Positions 1-9,253 of a stretch of DNA of 64,000 bases are shown here, one piece after another (the stretch's first letter is position 1; each line of letters opens with the position of its first letter). The stretch covers positions 1 to 64,000 of the forward strand of contig DUBV01000056.1 in assembly GCA_012960105.1 (NCBI GenBank), written 5' to 3'. Below the pieces are notes generated by a model. That model did no database searches. It had not been told where the DNA came from and saw nothing but the letters and a program-made list of their open reading frames with translations. This DNA comes from Thiotrichaceae bacterium (GTDB lineage Bacteria > Pseudomonadota > Gammaproteobacteria > Eutrophobiales > Eutrophobiaceae). The position numbers and the translations under genes are program-made.

Positions 1-63
1 AGACGCAGGCATTCACATCTGGGAAATATTTCACCCTCCCAGTTTGAAGAACAGGTTGCATAG
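1..63 (+). CDS. IS3-family transposase OrfB, C-terminal 20 residues (partial)
   Basis: Reading frame 1 from the first base gives a tail containing RRRHSHLGNISP followed by SQFEEQVA and a TAG stop at 61-63. The pattern 'RRHS.LG..SP..FE' is the usual C-terminus of the DDE integrase domain (rve_3) of IS3-family OrfB proteins. Catalytic residues lie upstream of the window, so activity cannot be judged. The inverted-repeat-like end of the element starts only a few bases after the stop codon, which is normal for this family. Confidence 0.7.
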   Translation, partial: RRRHSHLGNISPSQFEEQVA

Positions 64-92
64 TCCGTGTCCGTTTTACGGGGTACAGGTCA
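1..92 (+). mobile_element. Right end of an IS3-family insertion sequence (truncated by window edge)
   Basis: The first 63 bases encode the end of an IS3-type transposase. They are followed by a G+C-rich segment (about 66-92) containing TCCGTTTTACGGGG and ending GGTCA, which looks like the outer terminal inverted repeat of an IS3-family element, whose outer ends are normally TG...CA. The left end and the rest of the element lie outside the window, so neither the matching inverted repeat nor the target duplication can be checked. The element ends about 4 bp from the stop codon of the convergent aminopeptidase gene. Family assignment rests on the protein tail plus the end sequence. Confidence 0.7.
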
Positions 93-96
93 CTTT

Positions 97-1581
97 TTAC
101 TTTAAATAATTATTCAGTAATAAATTAACACTGTAACGTACACCAAAACCAATCGTGTCTGTTGGGATATGCGCCAAACCGCCTTTCTTGTTACTACTGG
201 ATAAATCCATGTGTACCCACGGTGTATCATTTTTAATAAAGCGTTGCAGGAAGCGTGAAGCAAGAATGTGATCGACACCACTTTCCTGAGAACATTGTTT
301 TACATCGGCAATATCACTTTTAATCATCTCATCAAAATCTTCATCCAAAGGAAATGGCCAAACACGTTCACCGGAATCTTCACCCGCTTTAATTAAATCG
401 GCGTGCCATTCTTTCTTGTTAGTAAATACACCGCTATAAGATGTGCCTATGGAATACATACAACCACCCGTTAAGGTAGCGAAGTCCAATATTAATGAGG
501 GGTTTTCTTTTGAGGCTAATACTAAGGTATCTGATAACACCATACGACCTTCGGCATCAGTATGAACCACTTCTATGGTTGTCCCATCAGATGCAGTAAT
601 CACATCATTTGGTTTATAGGCCTTTGGACCAATGTGATTCATAGCTAACGCCATCCAACATTCAACCGGACGATTATAATTCAATTTGCTTAAAGCCAAT
701 AAAGTACCAAGTGCAACGGCACTGCCTTGCATATCTTCATGCATACCAAACATATAGTTTGCTGGTTTAAGATTGGTGCCGCCGGTGTCATAACAAATGC
801 CTTTGCCGACTAAAAACACTTTCTTTCCTTTTGAATTTTTTGGTGTGTAACGTAAACGCACTATGCCCGAATCAGCTTTCGGACTACCTTGTGATACTGC
901 GAGAAAAGCACCGGCTTTTTTCTTTTTTAATATTTTTTCATCATAGAATTCCAGCTTCCATTTATTCTCACGCGCAATCAGTTTTATTTCTTTAAGATAT
1001 TCCGTCGGTGTTAATTTATTCGGCGGCAGCATACTTAAGCTTCGCGTTAAAGCATTACCTTCGGCAATAGCAAAGCTTTGCTTAAAACCATGTCTTGCAT
1101 GTACACCAAACAAAGATACTTTTTTTAGACGTGATGTTGTTTGCTTATCGCTTTTGAAATTTGGCAATGATGCTGATGCTGCTAATACGGCTGAAATTAA
1201 TGCTTCAGCAATGCGTTCTGAATCTGTTTTGTTAAAACCACTAATACATAAACCTAATTGCGCAGGATTACTCGATGAATGTGCGGCAACCATCTTTCTT
1301 GCTAATGTTAATAAGTCAAAACTATTAATCTTCGATTCAATCGTAGCAAAGGCAACATGACTGGAATTTGTATTTGGCAGATCAATAGTTACAGGACTGC
1401 TATCTGCTTTTTTTAAAGCTAGCTGCTTACGTCGATTGAGCAACTGTGTTTGGTATGGAAACCGGCTTTCTTTGTTTATGGTTTTTTCCAGTGGAAGAGC
1501 AAAAACCATAAGCCAATTAGAAATGGCATTTATATTTTGCTTACTTGGTACTGAAGCCTTTTGTTGTAACTTAATATTCAT
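97..1581 (-). CDS. M17 family leucyl aminopeptidase-like protein
   Basis: Predicted cytosolic dinuclear-metal aminopeptidase that removes N-terminal residues from peptides. The protein has 494 residues, normal for M17. The C-terminal catalytic domain has the metal ligands at K260, D265, D283, D342 and E344, with the family motif TDAEGR, and the catalytic K272 and R346, so it should be active. The N-terminal part is poorly conserved, and this looks like the shorter PepA-like paralogue found in many gammaproteobacteria rather than PepA itself. AAGGA about 12 bases upstream supports the ATG at 1581. Its 3' end abuts an IS3-family element (1-92); the C-terminus still looks complete. Confidence 0.85.
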   Translation of the reverse strand: MNIKLQQKASVPSKQNINAISNWLMVFALPLEKTINKESRFPYQTQLLNRRKQLALKKADSSPVTIDLPNTNSSHVAFATIESKINSFDLLTLARKMVAAHSSSNPAQLGLCISGFNKTDSERIAEALISAVLAASASLPNFKSDKQTTSRLKKVSLFGVHARHGFKQSFAIAEGNALTRSLSMLPPNKLTPTEYLKEIKLIARENKWKLEFYDEKILKKKKAGAFLAVSQGSPKADSGIVRLRYTPKNSKGKKVFLVGKGICYDTGGTNLKPANYMFGMHEDMQGSAVALGTLLALSKLNYNRPVECWMALAMNHIGPKAYKPNDVITASDGTTIEVVHTDAEGRMVLSDTLVLASKENPSLILDFATLTGGCMYSIGTSYSGVFTNKKEWHADLIKAGEDSGERVWPFPLDEDFDEMIKSDIADVKQCSQESGVDHILASRFLQRFIKNDTPWVHMDLSSSNKKGGLAHIPTDTIGFGVRYSVNLLLNNYLK

Positions 1582-1934
1582 ATTTTTAAGAATTCCTTAC
1601 AATAACCTAAATATTGGGACCTAAAATGCATAGATAAAAAGCAAAAAGCTTACTTTTGCCCGAAAAAAAACTAAACTATAAAACAGGGTTATACTTAAGA
1701 AAGAATCATACCAGTTTGTTAAGGGTAGCTCCGAAAATAGTAATTTTTTCGTGAGAGCAAGGAAGTACCGCGCATAGAACCGCAGTGTATGTTTTATACA
1801 TGAGGATTCGAGCACGGAACTGACGCCGCTTACCTAGAAGTATTATTAGGAACGGCATATTAATCGCGGAAAAGTGCATTTTCGACTCTGCTTAAGCGAC
1901 TTATTCTGAAAAACAACGAAAGGATACTGGTTTT
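1582..1934. other. 353-bp divergent intergenic region
   Basis: This gap separates the leftward aminopeptidase gene from aceE and must hold the promoters for both. I see no convincing tRNA, terminator or conserved ORF; a 64-codon frame on the minus strand has no recognisable protein features. An AAAGGA at 1919-1924 is the aceE ribosome binding site. I cannot point to a confident -35/-10 pair. Confidence 0.5.
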
Positions 1935-4592
1935 ATGTCAGAACAAGAAAAAGACATTGATCCACAAGAAACTCAAGAGTGGCTAGATGCATTGGATTCC
2001 ATGCTCGAACACGAAGGTGTTGAACGTAGTCATTTTATTCTAGAGCAACTCATCGCTCGTGCACGTAAGTCTGGCGCTTATCTACCCTATTCCGCGACTA
2101 CCGCTTATTTAAATACCATTCCACCTTCTCGAGAAGAGAAATCACCCGGTGATGCCGGTCTTGAATGGCGTATCCGTTCGTTAGTACGCTGGAATGCCAT
2201 GGCCATGGTGGTGAAGGCAAATCGTAAAAGCAGTGAATTAGGTGGTCATATTGCCAGCTTTGCTTCTTCTGCGACCTTATATGATGTTGGCTTTAATCAC
2301 TTCTTTCATGCACCGACTAAAGATCATGGTGGCGACTTACTTTATATACAGGGTCATTCAGCTCCAGGTATTTATGCACGCGCATTTATGACGGGTCGCA
2401 TTACTGAAGATCAATTAATGAATTTCCGACAGGAAGTTGATGGTAAAGGTTTATCTTCTTACCCCCATCCTTGGTTAATGCCTGATTATTGGCAATTCCC
2501 AACAGTATCGATGGGCCTAGGCCCATTAATGGCCATCTACCAAGCGCGCTTTATGCGTTATCTGGAAAACCGAGAGTTAATCAAGAATACCAATCGTAAA
2601 GTCTGGGCATTTATGGGTGATGGTGAGATGGATGAACCGGAATCCCTCGGTGCTATTGGTCTTGCTGCCCGTGAAAAACTCGACAATCTGGTCTTCGTTG
2701 TTAATTGTAATTTACAGCGATTAGACGGCCCAGTTCGTGGTAATCATAAAATCATTCAGGAACTTGAAGGTACCTTTCGTGGTGCTGGCTGGAACGTTAT
2801 TAAACTGATTTGGGGTTCTTACTGGGATCCATTAATCGCACGAGATACATCCGGCATGCTATATAAACGCATGGAAGAAGTTGTTGATGGTGAATACCAG
2901 ACTTACAAAGCAAAAGATGGTGCCTATGTTCGTGAACACTTCTTTGGAAAATATCCTGAACTAAAAGAAATGGTCGCTAATATGTCAGATGATGACATCT
3001 GGCGTTTAAATCGTGGCGGACATGATCCACACAAAGTTTATGCGGCTTATGCGGCAGCAGTTAAACACACTGGCCAACCTACAGTAATACTGGTGAAGAC
3101 AGTGAAAGGTTACGGCATGGGCGAAGCAGGTGAAGGCCTGAACATGTCTCATCAACAAAAGAAAATGGGCGAAGAGTCACTTAAACATTTTCGCGATCGT
3201 TTCAATATTCCCATTACCGATGAAGAAATAAACGATACACCTTTTTATAAACCAGATGCAGATAGTGAAGAATCAAAGTATTTAAAAGAACGACGTGATG
3301 CCTTGGGTGGCTATTTCTTTGCTAAGCGCACTCCACCAGCAAAACTTGAAATACCTGACATCAGTATTCATAAAAAATTACTTGAAGGTAGTGGTGAACG
3401 TGAAATATCAACCACTATGGCATTTGTTCGTGTGCTTAATGCTTTATTAAAAGATAAAAAGATCAGCAAACATATTGTGCCTATTGTTCCAGATGAAGCG
3501 CGTACGTTTGGTATGGAAGGTATGTTTAGACAATACGGGATTTATTCAGCCGTTGGACAACTTTATGAACCAGTAGATTCTGATCAAGTTATGTATTACC
3601 GCGAAGATATAAAAGGACAAATACTTGAAGAAGGGATAAATGAAGCAGGCGGATATTCATCATGGATTGCCGCAGCAACGTCTTACCGTAATCATGGTTT
3701 ACAAATGATTCCCTTCTTTATTTATTACTCCATGTTTGGTTTTCAGCGTATTGGTGACTTGGCCTGGGCTTCGGGTGATATGCGTGCGCGTGGTTTTCTA
3801 TTAGGCGGTACAGCTGGTCGAACTACACTCGCTGGCGAAGGCTTACAACATCAAGATGGTCACAGCCACTTATCTGCATCAACCATACCTAACTGTATTT
3901 CTTATGATCCTACGTTTGCTTATGAGCTAACCGTCATTATTCAAGATGGTATGGAACGTATGTTTAAAAATAACGAGGATGTTTTTTATTACCTCACCAT
4001 TATGAATGAAAATTATACTCACCCAGCTATGCCAGAAAATTCGAAAGAAGGCATTATTAAGGGAATGTATTTATTTAAGAAAGCCGCAAAAGGTAAAGTT
4101 CAAATTCAATTAATTGGTTCCGGTACTATCTTACGAGAAGTTATTGCCGCAGCGGAATTATTAGAAAATGATTTTGGCATCTCTTCTAATATCTGGAGTG
4201 CTACCAGTTTTAATGAATTGCGTCGTGAAGGTTTAACCACACAACGTTGGAATATGTTACACCCAACCAAGAAAACAAAAGTATCTTATGTTGAATCATT
4301 ACTTAAAGACGAAAGCATTCCGACTTTAGCTGCAACGGATTACATGAAAATCTATGCTGATCAGATTCGTGAATTTGTTCCAGGCCATTATTCAGTATTA
4401 GGCACGGATGGTTTTGGACGTAGCGACACAAGAAAACAACTGCGTAAGTTCTTTGAGGTGAATCGATACTATGTTGTTGTCGCTGCACTCAAAGCATTAG
4501 CTGATGAAGGCAAGGTTCCAGCAAAAACGGTTGCCGAAGCCATTAAGAAATATGATATCGATCCAGAAAAACCGGAACCAACAACTGTTTAG
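1935..4592 (+). CDS. aceE: Pyruvate dehydrogenase E1 component (homodimeric type)
   Basis: Decarboxylates pyruvate using thiamine diphosphate and passes the acetyl group to the lipoyl domain of E2. The 885-residue length matches the homodimeric E1 of gammaproteobacteria. The ThDP-binding motif starts GDGEMDEPES at residue 228 and closes with NCNLQRLDG near 257, and the active-site histidine is in QGHSAPG (H141). The ATG has an AAAGGA 10 bases upstream. The gene heads an aceE-aceF pair; unlike E. coli there is no pdhR in front of it here. A 139-bp gap holding a dispersed repeat separates it from aceF. Confidence 0.97.
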   Translation: MSEQEKDIDPQETQEWLDALDSMLEHEGVERSHFILEQLIARARKSGAYLPYSATTAYLNTIPPSREEKSPGDAGLEWRIRSLVRWNAMAMVVKANRKSSELGGHIASFASSATLYDVGFNHFFHAPTKDHGGDLLYIQGHSAPGIYARAFMTGRITEDQLMNFRQEVDGKGLSSYPHPWLMPDYWQFPTVSMGLGPLMAIYQARFMRYLENRELIKNTNRKVWAFMGDGEMDEPESLGAIGLAAREKLDNLVFVVNCNLQRLDGPVRGNHKIIQELEGTFRGAGWNVIKLIWGSYWDPLIARDTSGMLYKRMEEVVDGEYQTYKAKDGAYVREHFFGKYPELKEMVANMSDDDIWRLNRGGHDPHKVYAAYAAAVKHTGQPTVILVKTVKGYGMGEAGEGLNMSHQQKKMGEESLKHFRDRFNIPITDEEINDTPFYKPDADSEESKYLKERRDALGGYFFAKRTPPAKLEIPDISIHKKLLEGSGEREISTTMAFVRVLNALLKDKKISKHIVPIVPDEARTFGMEGMFRQYGIYSAVGQLYEPVDSDQVMYYREDIKGQILEEGINEAGGYSSWIAAATSYRNHGLQMIPFFIYYSMFGFQRIGDLAWASGDMRARGFLLGGTAGRTTLAGEGLQHQDGHSHLSASTIPNCISYDPTFAYELTVIIQDGMERMFKNNEDVFYYLTIMNENYTHPAMPENSKEGIIKGMYLFKKAAKGKVQIQLIGSGTILREVIAAAELLENDFGISSNIWSATSFNELRREGLTTQRWNMLHPTKKTKVSYVESLLKDESIPTLAATDYMKIYADQIREFVPGHYSVLGTDGFGRSDTRKQLRKFFEVNRYYVVVAALKALADEGKVPAKTVAEAIKKYDIDPEKPEPTTV

Positions 4593-4630
4593 TAGTTGAA
4601 ATGATTATTGTGTCAAAAGCACTTACAATT

Positions 4631-4692
4631 GCTCCTGCATCGCCTATAGTGCCTACTGCTGGGGTAAGTATTTCCGCCATCCATGGCGGTCA
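4631..4692 (+). repeat. Dispersed palindromic repeat, copy 1 (aceE-aceF gap)
   Basis: The stretch starts GCTCCTGCAT (4631-4640) and ends with a 23-base block (4670-4692) containing the palindrome CCGCCATCCATGGCGG (4674-4689). Both blocks, in the same order and orientation, recur at 55110-55148 downstream of fhs. The spacing between blocks differs (29 bases here, 6 there). The palindrome can form a hairpin of about 6 bp in the mRNA between aceE and aceF. It resembles a REP-type intergenic element; a mobilising enzyme is not visible. Confidence 0.7.
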
Positions 4693-4731
4693 AATGTGAT
4701 AAAGAATATATGATTTTAGGAAAAAATTATT

Positions 4732-6051
4732 TTGACTAATGAAGTAGAAATTAAGCTACCTGATATAGGTGACTTCGATGCAATTGAGGTCATTGAGATA
4801 GCCGTCAATATTGGCGATACGATTGAAGTGGAAGATACCTTACTTACGCTTGAGAGTGAAAAGTCAACTATGGACATCCCTTCACCTTATGCAGGTGAAA
4901 TAAAACAAATCAAGGTCAATGTTGGCGATAAAATTTCTCAAGGTACTGTCATTGCCAGTATTGTTGCTACTGAAGTGGAAAGTAAACCAACTGAAGAAAA
5001 GAAATCACAAACTATTGTTGAAACAAAACAAAAAGAAGTAACAGCAGCACCTGAGCCAGTACTAATTTCTAAACCAACACCCAACCCTACACCTAGGCCC
5101 GCACCTAAGACACCTGAAACAAGTCAGCTAGTAGGTCAAAGTAAATCGGCAAAAGCACATGCCAGTCCTTCAACCAGACGTTTTGCTAGAGAACTCGGTG
5201 TCGATCTGGGACTTGTTTATGGTTCGGGAGCCAAAGGTAGAATATTAAAAGAAGATGTAAAAGCATTTACCAAAAGCATTATGTCTGGCGAAAAACTTTC
5301 TAACAAAGGTGCTTTTTCAGTTCCAGAAGTTCCACCTGTTGATTTTTCAAAGTTTGGTGAAGTTGAAACAAAAGCTTTAAGTCGCATACGTCGCCTTACT
5401 GGTCAAGCTTTGCATCGTAGCTGGATAACGGTACCGCATGTCACTCAATTTGATGAAGCGGATATTACTGAACTTGAAGCTTTTAGAAAATCTAAACTGG
5501 AATCAGCTAAAGCAGAAGGCATTAGATTAACGTTGGTTACATTTTTAGTAAAAGCCGCAGTCGTTGCCTTACAAAAATTCCCGGACTTTAATTCTTCGAT
5601 TGAACCTAGCGGTGATAATTTAAATATTAAAAAATATTTTAATATTGGTGTTGCTGTTGATACGGAGAATGGTTTAGTTGTTCCGGTTATTCGCGATGTA
5701 GATAAAAAAGGTTTGTTTGATATCGCACGTGAAATTACTGAATTAAGTAACAAAGCAAGAGAAGGAAAAATTTTACCAAAAGATTTACAAGGCGGTTGCT
5801 TTACGATTTCAAGTTTGGGCGGCATTGGCGGCTTACAATTTACACCTATCGTTAATGTACCTGAAGTTGCAATACTGGGTGTGTCACGTGCAACAATGAA
5901 ACCCGTCTATGAAAACGGTGATTTTATACCGCGTTTAATCATGCCTTTTGCTTTATCTTATGATCACCGTGTCATAGATGGTGTGGCAGGGGCACAGTTT
6001 ACTCAATTTCTGAATACCATACTGACAGATATACGACATATATTGCTATAA
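4732..6051 (+). CDS. aceF: Pyruvate dehydrogenase E2, dihydrolipoamide acetyltransferase
   Basis: Core acetyltransferase of the pyruvate dehydrogenase complex. Order of parts: one N-terminal lipoyl domain (residues about 4-75, lipoylated lysine K44 in SEKSTMD), a Pro/Lys-rich linker (about 85-135), a peripheral-subunit-binding domain (about 140-176) and the catalytic domain ending in SYDHRVIDG (H412, D416). E. coli E2 has three lipoyl domains; this one has a single one, and a further lipoyl domain sits on the E3 encoded at 7482. The start is TTG, with TTAGGA about 11 bases upstream; the nearby ATG at 4710 is out of frame. Confidence 0.96.
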   Translation: MTNEVEIKLPDIGDFDAIEVIEIAVNIGDTIEVEDTLLTLESEKSTMDIPSPYAGEIKQIKVNVGDKISQGTVIASIVATEVESKPTEEKKSQTIVETKQKEVTAAPEPVLISKPTPNPTPRPAPKTPETSQLVGQSKSAKAHASPSTRRFARELGVDLGLVYGSGAKGRILKEDVKAFTKSIMSGEKLSNKGAFSVPEVPPVDFSKFGEVETKALSRIRRLTGQALHRSWITVPHVTQFDEADITELEAFRKSKLESAKAEGIRLTLVTFLVKAAVVALQKFPDFNSSIEPSGDNLNIKKYFNIGVAVDTENGLVVPVIRDVDKKGLFDIAREITELSNKAREGKILPKDLQGGCFTISSLGGIGGLQFTPIVNVPEVAILGVSRATMKPVYENGDFIPRLIMPFALSYDHRVIDGVAGAQFTQFLNTILTDIRHILL

Positions 6052-6097
6052 TCTGTAGTAATGATATGAGCTTAAATCGATAAGCTAGTAGACCTTT

Positions 6098-7349
6098 TTA
6101 ATTATCAAATTTATAGACAAAGCTATTCAAGTTATCAGATGTATTTGATAAAGAATTGCTTGCGAGTTGTGCACACTCTGACACCTCAACAATATTATTT
6201 GTTGATGTCTTAATATTCCCAACATAATTATTTACTTCATTCATCGTTGCACTCTGTTCTTCTGCGGCGCTCGCTACCTGAGCACTCATATTATCGATCT
6301 CATTCATAATGCTTGTTATCGAACTAAGTGCATCACTCGCAGCAGTCGCTTTTTCTAAACAGGGCTGCATCGCCTGACTACCTTTTTCAATAACAGAGAC
6401 TGCATTTTCTGTTCGTTTTTTGTAAATGTTCAACAATTGTTTGAATCTCAACTGTTGAATCCTGTGTTCGCCTTGCTAAAGTTCTTACTTCATCTGCAAC
6501 AACAGCAAAACCTCTTCCCTGTTCTCCTGCTCTTGCAGCTTCAATCGCTGCATTTAATGCAAGTAAATTAGTCTGCTCTGCAATATCTTCAATTACAGTC
6601 AGCACCGAGCCTATGTTGTCACTATCCTGACGTAGTTCTTCCATTACTTGCGTCGTTTGTTGAAAACCTTCTGCCAATACCTTTATCGAATCTACCGTTT
6701 CTCCAACAACGATATTTCCCTGTTGGGCTTCAGCATCTGCTTTACTCGCTGTCGCTGCAGTAAAAGAAGCACTTTTAGCGACTTCCGCAATGGCAAGTGT
6801 CATTTGATCCATAGAAATAACTAACTGATCAATATTACTCTTGCTTTCACTTAGCCCATCAATCGTATTCGCTACCGTTGATTTCACCTCATTTGATGCA
6901 AGTGAAACACTTTGGCCTGCTTCACTTAATTTGGATATTAATTCCTTATACATTTCCAATAATTCATTTATTACACTAGCAATACTACCTGTTTCATCTT
7001 TGCGCGTTTCATCTAAGCGGTGCTGTAAACTACCCTGACCAGAGGATAGATCCTTACTAATATCCTTTGCCAAATTTACAAAATTGCTTAATGGTGCTGA
7101 TATATATTTTCCAAGAATAATACCTATTGCTCCATATACTATTATTAGTATGACCACAGTAGTAGCGACCGTTTTCATAACAGTCTTCTTCATATCTTCA
7201 ACCAGTTGCAATGATTCTTCTTTGTCTACTTGTTCGAGACTTATACGCGCTTCCTTTAGATAAAAAGAACTGAGCATAACTGTTACAACTATGGCAGGAA
7301 TCAATCCCATTACTATAGAACTAACTATAAATTTATCCTTGATTTTCAT
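6098..7349 (-). pseudogene. Methyl-accepting chemotaxis protein, frameshifted
   Basis: A transmembrane chemoreceptor read in two frames. From the ATG at 7349 (MKIKDKF) it has a membrane segment (about residues 8-30), a very short periplasmic stretch, a second membrane segment (about 45-65), a HAMP domain and a signalling domain with the conserved hairpin [20 protein letters not shown]. The frame breaks at the A6 run corresponding to plus-strand 6416-6421. With five As it would read [16 protein letters not shown] and continue to 6098. As it stands the product stops soon after the run and loses about 110 residues of the C-terminal coiled coil. The short loop suggests no large ligand-binding domain. 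It lies antisense inside the pdh cluster. Confidence 0.85.
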
Positions 7350-7481
7350 AATCTTAGTCTCACTTAGAAATATTTCATGTATACTTTTATTAGCTATTAT
7401 AGATTTATCGTCTGCTTGGCCAGATTCTTGAATAGAAATACCAAAACAAATTAATAACTGACCTTTATAAAACGCAAAACT

Positions 7482-9203
7482 ATGAAAAAAACGATTCTGC
7501 TTCCGGATATTGGAGATTTTGACGCAGTTGAAATCATTGAGATCCCCGTATCTGTAGGTGATGTTATTGAAAAAGAACAATCCATACTCATCCTGGAAAC
7601 AGAAAAAGCTTCCATGGATATTCCATCAGACGTTGCCGGAAAAATTCAAAAAATAAGCGTTGTAGTTGGCGATATGATCTCCGAAGGCAGCGAGATTATG
7701 CAAGTTGAAGTAGAGGAGACGACAACAGTTGATAAAAAACAAAACGAAGCTAACTTAGAAAAACATGAAACCATAGCTTCACCGTCCCCAATTATGTCAG
7801 ATCATCATACTGAAGTTCTGGTACTAGGCGCAGGCCCCGGTGGTTATACCGCTGCATTTCGTGCAGCAGATTTGGGATTAAAAACTATATTAATAGAACG
7901 TTATGAATCAATTGGTGGTGTCTGTTTAAACGTTGGTTGTATTCCATCGAAAGCATTACTTCATGTTGGCAAAGTTATTTCTGAAGCGGAAGAGTTAAAA
8001 GAACTCGGTATTGATCTTGGAACAAAGAAACCTGATCCCAAACCAGTAAGAGCATGGACGGAGATAGTTATAAATAAACTGACTTCTGGTTTAAAAGCTA
8101 TGGCCAAGCAAAGGAAAGTCGAAATCGTTCATGGTGTAGGAACATTCACTTCGGCAAATTCTATAGAAGTAAAAAATAACGGAAAAACCGAAATCATTAC
8201 TTTCGATTCAGCCATTATTGCAGCCGGTTCACAAGCTACGAAAATACCCAGCTTTCCCGATGATCCTCGCATCATGGATTCAACTGAAGCATTACTTCTG
8301 GAAAAAATTCCAAAACGCATGCTTGTCATTGGCGGCGGTATTATTGGATTAGAAATGGCAACCGTTTATGCATCACTAGGTTGCAAGATCACAGTTGTTG
8401 AAATGTTAGATAATCTTATCGCAGGTTGTGATAAAGATATCATTCGTCCATTACAACGACGTATTAAAAAGTTATACGAAAATATATTTTTGAAAACAGC
8501 CGTCACATCTATATCTGCTAATAAGAATGGAATAGATGTTTGTTTTGATGGAGCGAAAGCACCGGAAAAAGATCAGTTCGATGCCGTCCTTGTTGCTGTT
8601 GGTCGTCAGCCAAACGGTAATAATATCGGTGCGGATAACGCAGGCATACATGTTAACGAACGTGGGTTCATTCCTGTCGATGATCAGCAACGTACCAATG
8701 TATCAAATATCTTTGCTATCGGCGATATTGTCGGACAGCCAATGCTGGCACATAAAGCAACGCATGAAGGTAAGATTGCAGCCGAGGTCATCGCCGGACA
8801 TAAAGTTGGTTTCGATGATAGGTTCATTCCATCTGTTGCCTATACCGATCCTGAAATAGCATGGGTAGGTTTATCTGAAACTGAAGCTAAAGAAAAAGGC
8901 ATAGAATATGGCAAAGGTGTATTCCCTTGGGCTGCAAGTGGTCGCTCACTTTCTTTAGGTCGTGAAGAAGGCATCACTAAAATTTTATTTGATAAGGAAT
9001 CGAAGAAAATACTTGGCGCAGCCATCGTCGGTCCCAATGCCGGTGATTTAATTGCTGAATGTACTCTGGCAATCGAAATGGGATGTGATGCTGAAGATAT
9101 CGGTTTGACCATACATCCTCACCCAACCTTATCTGAAACCGTTGCGATGGCAGCTGAAGTGTTTGAAGGGACGATTACTGATCTCTATATACCCAAACGC
9201 TAG
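7482..9203 (+). CDS. lpdA: Dihydrolipoyl dehydrogenase with N-terminal lipoyl domain (E3)
   Basis: Flavoprotein that reoxidises dihydrolipoyl groups of E2 with NAD+. The 573 residues are longer than plain E3 (about 475) because of an N-terminal lipoyl domain (residues 1-78, lipoyl lysine K42 in ETEKASMD). After a linker comes FAD-binding GAGPGG (117-121 area), the redox-active disulfide C148/C153 in [13 protein letters not shown], an NAD-binding GGGIIGLE and the C-terminal HPHPTLSE catalytic histidine. Lipoyl-E3 fusions are known in beta- and gammaproteobacteria with PDH of this type. It is separated from aceF by the antisense chemoreceptor gene, so it probably has its own promoter. No strong Shine-Dalgarno is visible. 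Confidence 0.96.
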   Translation: MKKTILLPDIGDFDAVEIIEIPVSVGDVIEKEQSILILETEKASMDIPSDVAGKIQKISVVVGDMISEGSEIMQVEVEETTTVDKKQNEANLEKHETIASPSPIMSDHHTEVLVLGAGPGGYTAAFRAADLGLKTILIERYESIGGVCLNVGCIPSKALLHVGKVISEAEELKELGIDLGTKKPDPKPVRAWTEIVINKLTSGLKAMAKQRKVEIVHGVGTFTSANSIEVKNNGKTEIITFDSAIIAAGSQATKIPSFPDDPRIMDSTEALLLEKIPKRMLVIGGGIIGLEMATVYASLGCKITVVEMLDNLIAGCDKDIIRPLQRRIKKLYENIFLKTAVTSISANKNGIDVCFDGAKAPEKDQFDAVLVAVGRQPNGNNIGADNAGIHVNERGFIPVDDQQRTNVSNIFAIGDIVGQPMLAHKATHEGKIAAEVIAGHKVGFDDRFIPSVAYTDPEIAWVGLSETEAKEKGIEYGKGVFPWAASGRSLSLGREEGITKILFDKESKKILGAAIVGPNAGDLIAECTLAIEMGCDAEDIGLTIHPHPTLSETVAMAAEVFEGTITDLYIPKR

Positions 9204-9238
9204 GTTACCTATAAAAATGCACTATTTTTATAGGTAAC
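9204..9238 (+). terminator. 15-bp perfect stem-loop directly after lpdA stop
   Basis: GTTACCTATAAAAAT (9204-9218), loop GCACT, then the exact complement (9224-9238). It starts at the base after the lpdA TAG stop and ends 15 bases before the esterase ATG. The stem is A+T-rich and carries T5 in its 3' arm rather than after it, so it is not a textbook rho-independent terminator. It could end or stabilise the lpdA transcript in either direction. Confidence 0.4.
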
Positions 9239-9253
9239 TAGTACAATATTTAA

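Noticed and set aside
1621-1815. 64-codon frame on the minus strand in the aceE upstream gap
   Set aside because: Phe/Leu-rich composition of A+T-rich DNA, no ribosome binding site and no recognisable motif.
6387-6451. Programmed frameshift as an explanation for the split chemoreceptor
   Set aside because: There is no Shine-Dalgarno-like stimulator or hairpin, and no known receptor is made this way; a simple indel in the A run is enough.
7350-7580. N-terminal extension of the chemoreceptor frame
   Set aside because: It overlaps the lpdA start antisense and encodes no receptor-like sequence; MKIKDKF at 7349 sits directly before the first membrane segment.
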